Shown one piece after another: positions 59,266 to 64,000 of a stretch of DNA of 64,000 bases; positions within the stretch are counted from its first letter, which is position 1; each line of letters begins with the position of its first letter. A program made the position numbers and the translations under genes. Source of the stretch: an uncultured Candidatus Saccharibacteria bacterium (GTDB lineage: Bacteria; Patescibacteriota; Saccharimonadia; Saccharimonadales; Saccharimonadaceae); the NCBI GenBank assembly GCA_946538495.1, contig CAMNGP010000002.1:37816-101815 (forward strand), in the 5' to 3' direction. Under the pieces are notes generated by a model, which saw nothing but the letters and a program-made list of their open reading frames with translations, made no database searches and had not been told where the DNA came from.

Positions 59266-59787
59266 ATGAAAAAGGGTGATATTGATTCTAGGGGGTTTAC
59301 GATAATTGAGGTAGCTTTGGTGCTGGCAATTGCGGGCTTAATCTTTTTGATGGTGTTTGTGGCGTTGCCAGGTTTAAGAGCCTCGCAGCGTGATACTTCT
59401 AGGCGCGAAGACATGATATCTTTGATAGACGGTATAAAAAAATATCAGCAAAATAACCGAGGGACGTTGCCCACTGATTGGGATAGTTTTAAAGCAGAGT
59501 ATATGGGTGGCGAAGACTTTAATGACCCAGATGGGCCAGCGTATGAACTGAAATACGAAGAATGTGCGGATTTGTTGAAGAATACGAGCAAGGAGCCTGG
59601 CAAGACGCCGTGTTACGATGATAAGTCGATGTATGACGTATTCGAAGATTACGATAATAGATACACTATCTTGGTTTTAAAGCAAGCCTCTTGTCAAGGC
59701 GAAACACCAATATACGTTTCGAATCCTCGCAAGATGGCTGTGGTCTACAGGCTTGAGGGGTCTGGAATTTATTGCGGCAACACGTAA
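59266..59787 (+). CDS. Type IV pilin paralogue
   Basis: 173 residues. The leader MKKGDIDSRG precedes FTIIEVALVLAIAGLIFLMV, the pilin helix with Glu5. The helix is almost the same as that of the 60000-60569 pilin, so the two are recent paralogues. Both end with a disulfide-type Cys pair (SCQGETPIYV, GIYCGNT). The stop lies within a palindrome. Confidence 0.88.
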   Translation: MKKGDIDSRGFTIIEVALVLAIAGLIFLMVFVALPGLRASQRDTSRREDMISLIDGIKKYQQNNRGTLPTDWDSFKAEYMGGEDFNDPDGPAYELKYEECADLLKNTSKEPGKTPCYDDKSMYDVFEDYDNRYTILVLKQASCQGETPIYVSNPRKMAVVYRLEGSGIYCGNT

Positions 59788-59949
59788 CCAAGTAGATTTA
59801 TGCTCATTCGCGCTTCGCTTCGCGCCGCGCAAAAGTCTCGTCGGTAAATCGGGCCTGCGCCCAGTACTATCTGGTACTCGGCTCGACTTACCGCCTCGCC
59901 TTTTGCTCGGGCTCGCTCAATGCTCATTCGCAAAAAACTACTTGGTTAC
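59784..59949. repeat. Family B palindrome between convergent pilin genes
   Basis: The arms 59784-59795 and 59938-59949 pair 12/12. The inner stem CGGTAA/TTACCG and the CCAG/CTGG apex follow. The apex TGCGCC...AGTACT and GTACTCG matches the family B element at 48632. A direct repeat TGCTCATTCGC occurs at each side. Confidence 0.75.
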
Positions 59950-59958
59950 ATACTTATC

Positions 59959-59984
59959 AAAAAACTCCCAGGTGGGAGTTTTTT
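59959..59984. terminator. Bidirectional terminator between pilin genes
   Basis: The stem CTCCCA/TGGGAG has an A-run before it and a T-run after it. Confidence 0.85.
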
Positions 59985-59999
59985 GATTGTAGACTAATT

Positions 60000-60569
60000 C
60001 TACTGATCGTCGATGCAGTAAGTACCAGCGCCTTCTAGGCGATAGAGGATTGCGAAGTGACGCTTTGCGGCTCCGCTACTTACAGCTGATTCGCCGGAAC
60101 ACTGTGCGTTGGTTCGAATGTAGATAGTATAGTTCATAGCATTCGGGGCATCATCCCACTCGCCTGTACCAATCTCTAGGTTGTAATATGTTCCATCTGG
60201 ATCCTTGAAGGTATTTGTTTCGGAATCGGTGCCTGAATTCATATATCTTTGAAGAAATTTGCAAGCTTCATTAGTTGAACAATTTTCCGGGAAAGTACTA
60301 TGATCATCGTCATCGTCATTCACTTCCCAGTCCCAACTGGAGTCATTAGGCAAGTCGCCGTTGCCGGTGTCTTGGTTGTTGGTTTGATACTGGATGAGCG
60401 AAGTGTCTACGCGAGACATATCGTTACGACGGGCAGTATCACGCTGAGAGCGCTGAAGCGCAGGTAACGCGACGAAAACCATCAAGAAGATAAGGCCAGC
60501 GATAGCAAGCACGAGCACGACCTCGATGATGGTAAAGCCTTGTTTAGAGTTGGTATTTAGTTTAGCCAT
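60000..60569 (-). CDS. Major type IV pilin
   Basis: 189 residues. The leader MAKLNTNSKQG is cut before FTIIEVVLVLAIAGLIFLMV with Glu5. The globular domain holds an acidic run (DDDDDH) and a Cys pair near the end (CSGESAV, GTYCIDDQ). Its own near-consensus promoter and the SD AAAGGA suggest high expression, so it is the best candidate for the major subunit. Confidence 0.9.
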   Translation of the reverse strand: MAKLNTNSKQGFTIIEVVLVLAIAGLIFLMVFVALPALQRSQRDTARRNDMSRVDTSLIQYQTNNQDTGNGDLPNDSSWDWEVNDDDDDHSTFPENCSTNEACKFLQRYMNSGTDSETNTFKDPDGTYYNLEIGTGEWDDAPNAMNYTIYIRTNAQCSGESAVSSGAAKRHFAILYRLEGAGTYCIDDQ

Positions 60570-60603
60570 AAATAATCCTTTCTAGATTTTTATCCTTATG
60601 CTA

Positions 60604-60632
60604 ATAATATCGTAAGTTTTTTCAAAAATCAA
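60604..60632 (-). promoter_or_regulatory. Promoter of the major pilin gene
   Basis: TTGATT (60627-60632), 17 bp, TATTAT (60604-60609) on the minus strand, 34 nt before the ATG. The -35 box lies between pilC and the pilin gene. Confidence 0.65.
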
Positions 60633-60637
60633 GTTTT

Positions 60638-61843
60638 TTATACAGCGACGTTATTGACGAGAGAGTAGATTGGGAGTAGGGTGCCGCCGATTACTACACC
60701 AATCAATCCCGCCATAATCACCATCAAGATTGGCTCGACCATGGTAGAAATATTGTTAATTTGTTCATCGAGTTCAGTCTCGTAGACTTGGGCGGCTTTG
60801 CCGAGCATTTCGTCGATTTTACCAGATTCTTCACCGATGCTGGCCATCTGTGGCACGAGTGGGAGCATAAAATTACGGTCCTTGAGCGCTTCAGAGAGTG
60901 CTTTCCCGCCCTTAATAATATCTAGTGATTTGGAATACTCATCTTCTACTACCACGTTGTTGGTGGCGTCGATAGCGATTTTGACCGAATCGAGCATTGG
61001 GACGCCGGTGGCGAGCATCATTTCGGCGGTACGGGCAAAACGTGAAACATATAGTTTGCGGAAAAGTCCACCAAAGATTGGCACATATAGTTTGAAATTG
61101 TCGGCAACTCTGCGACCAGCGGCAGTTTTCTTGACGGCATACCATATCCCACCAGTAACTCCGCCAACGATAAGTAACACCAACCACCAAAAATGGTCAA
61201 AGAAATTAGAAAGATTAACGAGTAATTTAGTAAGCTCTGGCAACTGCTGACCCATGTCTTTATAAAGGTTTTCAACTTGTGGCACTACCATAATCATCAT
61301 GAAGGCAAGCACGGCGATAATAACTACAAGAATAATGCCAGGGTAAACTAAGGCGCCTTTGATTTTGCTCATCATGGCAGCGTCTTTTTCTTCTTGGTCG
61401 GCAAGGCGCTTAAGCGCCAAATCTAGCGTACCAGACATTTCGCCAGCACGAATCAAGGCAAGATAAACACCGTTGAAGATATCAGGAAATTGCGAGAAAG
61501 AATCATAGAGAGTTTTGCCAGATTCTACACTGGTAAGAATCTCTTCGATAACGGATTTCATGCTTTTGCTTTGGGTTTGCTCGGTCACAGTGCGAAGGCT
61601 TGCGGCCAGAGGCAGACCCGCGCCAATCAAGGTAGATAGCTGACGAGTAAACATAATGCGATCTTTGGTAGTAATCCTAGTCTTCCCTCCCAGCAAACCC
61701 GTGCCTTCCTCGGTGATACTCTGTGGAATATAGCCTTGGTCGATCAACAAGCGGCCGGCAATATTCTCATTCTCGGCCTGAACATTCCCTTTGAGGATTT
61801 TGCCCGTTTTTTTGTCCTTAGCTTTGTAATTATAGCGCTTCAT
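60638..61843 (-). CDS. pilC: Type IV pilus inner-membrane platform protein PilC
   Basis: 401 residues. Two repeated GspF-type domains (about 68-190 and 270-395), each with one or two membrane helices: FTRQLSTLIGAGLPLAASLR and FARTAEMMLATGVPMLDSV. Its starting NYKAKDKKTGKI is typical. It starts 1 nt after pilT, coupled. Confidence 0.95.
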   Translation of the reverse strand: MKRYNYKAKDKKTGKILKGNVQAENENIAGRLLIDQGYIPQSITEEGTGLLGGKTRITTKDRIMFTRQLSTLIGAGLPLAASLRTVTEQTQSKSMKSVIEEILTSVESGKTLYDSFSQFPDIFNGVYLALIRAGEMSGTLDLALKRLADQEEKDAAMMSKIKGALVYPGIILVVIIAVLAFMMIMVVPQVENLYKDMGQQLPELTKLLVNLSNFFDHFWWLVLLIVGGVTGGIWYAVKKTAAGRRVADNFKLYVPIFGGLFRKLYVSRFARTAEMMLATGVPMLDSVKIAIDATNNVVVEDEYSKSLDIIKGGKALSEALKDRNFMLPLVPQMASIGEESGKIDEMLGKAAQVYETELDEQINNISTMVEPILMVIMAGLIGVVIGGTLLPIYSLVNNVAV

Positions 61844-61844
61844 T

Positions 61845-62930
61845 CTAGCCTCTTACTAACCGATCCAATTCAGTAATATCTACAGCATATTCGCGAGCGG
61901 ATTCATAAGTAATAACGCCAGTTTGGACGAGTTTGGCTAGTGTGCGGTCCATAGTTTGCATGCCTTGTTCGGCGCCAGTCTGAATTGCAGTATCGATTTG
62001 ATGGGTCTTACCATCACGAATTAGTGAGCGAATAGCTGAATTTGCTACCATGATTTCGGCAGCTACCACGCGACCACCGCCAATGGCTGGCACAAGACGC
62101 TGAGCACAGATTGCCATTAACATATTTGCTAGCTGAGTACGCACTTGAGGCTGCTGGTGCGCCGGGAAAACATCCACCATGCGGTCGATAGATTGGGCCG
62201 CAGAGTTGGTGTGTAGAGTGGCAAAGACTAGATGGCCGGTTTCGGCAATAGTGATGGCGGCTTGAATGGTTTCGAGGTCGCGCATCTCGCCGATTAATAC
62301 GACATCTGGATCTTCACGCAAGACACTACGCAGGGCAGCTGCAAAACTAAAAGTATCGTAATGAACTTCACGCTGAACGATTACGGAACGTTGAGACCTA
62401 TGTGTAAATTCAATTGGATCCTCGATAGTAACAATGTGGACAGATTTTTCACGGTTAATTTTATCGACTAAGGCCGCAAGTGTAGTGGATTTACCAGAGC
62501 CAGTAGGACCAGTAACGAGCACTAAACCACGTGGAAAGTCGGCAAAAGTTTCAACGATAGCTGGCATGCCAAGGTCATTAATTCCCCGAATCTTGTTGGG
62601 GATGAGACGGAAAGCCGCGGCGAGCTTACCACGTTCATGAAAAGCATTTACACGGAAGCGAGCAATGTCGCCAAAGGCGAATGAATAATCAAATTCTTTA
62701 TCTTTGATTAGAATACCTTGTTGCTCTTGGTCGAGAGTTGTAAAAATCAGGTTTTTAAGCATCTCCTCGTTGAGAGCTGGAGTGCCGGGAATTGGCGTGA
62801 GAGCGCCATCGATACGCAAGATGGGAGGAAGGCCATATTGAATATGAAGATCAGAAGCATTACGCTTGACGCATTCTTCAAGTAAGGTTTCAATTTTGAC
62901 GTTGTTTGTAATTTGCCCACTGTTTTGCAT
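61845..62930 (-). CDS. pilT: Type IV pilus retraction ATPase PilT
   Basis: 361 residues. Walker A LVTGPTGSGKSTTLAAL, Asp box and Walker B DVVLIGEMRDLET, His box GHLVFATLHTNSAAQS, and the PilT-type FRVNAFHERG and C-terminal ARE..LDRLV region. It depolymerises pilus fibres for twitching. The start at 62930 matches a 6-nt promoter. The AIRNLIR-type PilT motif appears as AIRSLIRDGK. Confidence 0.94.
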   Translation of the reverse strand: MQNSGQITNNVKIETLLEECVKRNASDLHIQYGLPPILRIDGALTPIPGTPALNEEMLKNLIFTTLDQEQQGILIKDKEFDYSFAFGDIARFRVNAFHERGKLAAAFRLIPNKIRGINDLGMPAIVETFADFPRGLVLVTGPTGSGKSTTLAALVDKINREKSVHIVTIEDPIEFTHRSQRSVIVQREVHYDTFSFAAALRSVLREDPDVVLIGEMRDLETIQAAITIAETGHLVFATLHTNSAAQSIDRMVDVFPAHQQPQVRTQLANMLMAICAQRLVPAIGGGRVVAAEIMVANSAIRSLIRDGKTHQIDTAIQTGAEQGMQTMDRTLAKLVQTGVITYESAREYAVDITELDRLVRG

Positions 62931-62936
62931 ATCATT

Positions 62937-62942
62937 ATTATA
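62937..62942 (-). promoter_or_regulatory. -10 promoter of pilT-pilC
   Basis: TATAAT on the minus strand, exactly 6 nt before the ATG at 62930. Confidence 0.65.
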
Positions 62943-62951
62943 CCACAAGCA

Positions 62952-64000
62952 TTATGAGATATCACTAGCTACGCGGTCTACCTCCTCTATTGTTGTAATG
63001 CCAGAAAGTGCTTTCAAAACACCATCTTGGCGCATTGTGACTGTGCCTTTGGACTTTGCTAGACGCATTATTTCGCCAGCGGTAGATTGGGAAATGATCA
63101 TCTTTTGAATATCTTCATCAACGACGATAGTTTCGTAAAGACCAGTACGACCAGAATAACCATTGGGAGTTTCCTTGGAATTGATTCCCCGTGCTAACAT
63201 GTAATGGTCGTTGTTTTTGATTGGCAAATCTGGATAACCTAAATCTTCACTAAATTTAGCTACATCTTCTTTAGTGGTTGGCAAAATATCGCCGACGATT
63301 GCGTTGATTTCTTTGGTTTCAATTTCGGAAGATTTATGCATCTCGCGTTTTTCGGTAATGCGGCGCACCAAACGCTGACCAATTACTACATTTAAGGTAG
63401 ATGAAAGAAGAAATGGCTCAATACCCATATCTAGAAGACGCGGTAAAATGCCGGCGGCAGAGTTGGTATGAAGAGTTGAAAAGACTAAGTGACCAGTAAG
63501 GGCGGCCTGCACAGCAAGACCTGCAGTCTCGGAATCACGAATCTCACCTACCATGATGACGTCTGGATCTTGACGCAAGATGGAGCGTAGGCCTGAGCCG
63601 AAGGTAAGGCCAGCATCCTCGTTGACTTGAATCTGATTAATACCATTCATTTTGTATTCAACTGGGTCTTCAAGTGTGACGATATTGATTTGTTCGGATT
63701 TGATTTGCTGAATTAGAGCGTAGAGGGTAGTAGATTTACCAGAACCGGTAGGGCCAGAAGTCAAGATCATACCATTTGGACGCTTGATTCCCTCCAGGAC
63801 ATCGCGCAAGGCACGACCGGTCATGCCCATTTTTTCAATCTCCATCGACACGCCAGTTTTATCAAGTAGACGGATGACAACCTGTTCACCCCAGGTGACT
63901 GGAGAAATTGCGATACGTAAATCAATTTCTTGACCATCAACTAAAACCGTAAATTGACCGTCTTGCGGAATACGATGCTCATCGATTTTAAGATTAGACA
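62952..64000 (-). CDS. pilB: Type IV pilus assembly ATPase PilB (N-terminus beyond window)
   Basis: The frame runs from the stop at 62952 past the right edge (349 codons visible). The N2 domain end (IDLRIAISPVTWGEQVVIRL), Walker A TSGPTGSGKSTTLYAL, Asp box MVGEIRDSETA and GHLVFSTLHTNSA are seen. The tetracysteine zinc motif between QRLVRRIT and GYSGRTGLYE is missing: that stretch holds no Cys. It drives pilus extension. Next come pilT and pilC. Confidence 0.93.
   Translation of the reverse strand, partial: SNLKIDEHRIPQDGQFTVLVDGQEIDLRIAISPVTWGEQVVIRLLDKTGVSMEIEKMGMTGRALRDVLEGIKRPNGMILTSGPTGSGKSTTLYALIQQIKSEQINIVTLEDPVEYKMNGINQIQVNEDAGLTFGSGLRSILRQDPDVIMVGEIRDSETAGLAVQAALTGHLVFSTLHTNSAAGILPRLLDMGIEPFLLSSTLNVVIGQRLVRRITEKREMHKSSEIETKEINAIVGDILPTTKEDVAKFSEDLGYPDLPIKNNDHYMLARGINSKETPNGYSGRTGLYETIVVDEDIQKMIISQSTAGEIMRLAKSKGTVTMRQDGVLKALSGITTIEEVDRVASDIS

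Overview
The window looks like a chromosomal segment of a Candidatus Saccharibacteria (TM7) or closely related Patescibacteria/CPR cell. The evidence is very tight packing with frequent start/stop overlaps, a complete type IV pilus set, several short or stripped-down versions of universal proteins, a TrbC/VirB2-like small protein, secreted FISUMP, DUF11 and DUF916-like proteins, and TGA used as a stop. No CRISPR array, rRNA, prophage or insertion sequence was seen.

Layout: 1-1780 is the start of a secreted FISUMP protein cut by the window edge. 1847-12563 (minus strand) holds dnaE, two small membrane proteins, galU, a DUF916-like protein, the class III ribonucleotide reductase genes nrdD-nrdG, and sufB-sufC. 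12572-19160 holds tRNA-Val, prfA-prmC, an HtrA protease, lepB, parA-parB and rplU. 19261-22875 is an accessory block: an LPxTG-like surface protein, a Tat-signal protein and an operon of two unknown micro-proteins. 23071-31843 holds ileS, mscS, a thioredoxin-like protein, nrdR, ftsZ, ftsA, map, adk and bS21. 31910-37326 holds tRNA-Asp, a dead DHH protein, bS20, holA, mutM, a stand-alone glycyl-radical protein and a RhuM-Doc fusion. 37372-46553 holds polA, kinases, a membrane-anchored serpin, a zeta-like kinase, a lipid kinase and rpoD. 46636-52366 holds a FISUMP relic, dnaG, mscL, orn and argS. 52413-56530 holds two tRNAs, a SurA-like protein, an amino-acid ABC transporter and ndk. 56768-64000 holds xer and the type IV pilus genes.

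The most striking system is a split class III ribonucleotide reductase. NrdD (8505-10700) ends without the C-terminal glycyl-radical motif. A separate 145-residue protein 25 kb away (35805-36242) carries that motif (RRITGYL). Both promoters carry nearly identical NrdR boxes. The repressor nrdR is also in the window, and all its zinc-binding cysteines are gone. DnaG and PilB have likewise lost their zinc ligands.

Two further patterns run through the window. First, three GC-rich palindromic elements lie in-frame inside sufB, polA and argS, in the manner of Rickettsia palindromic elements, and intergenic palindromes with branched cores lie between genes. Second, at least 15 genes have a TATAAT-like -10 box exactly 6 nt before the ATG, which predicts mostly leaderless mRNAs.
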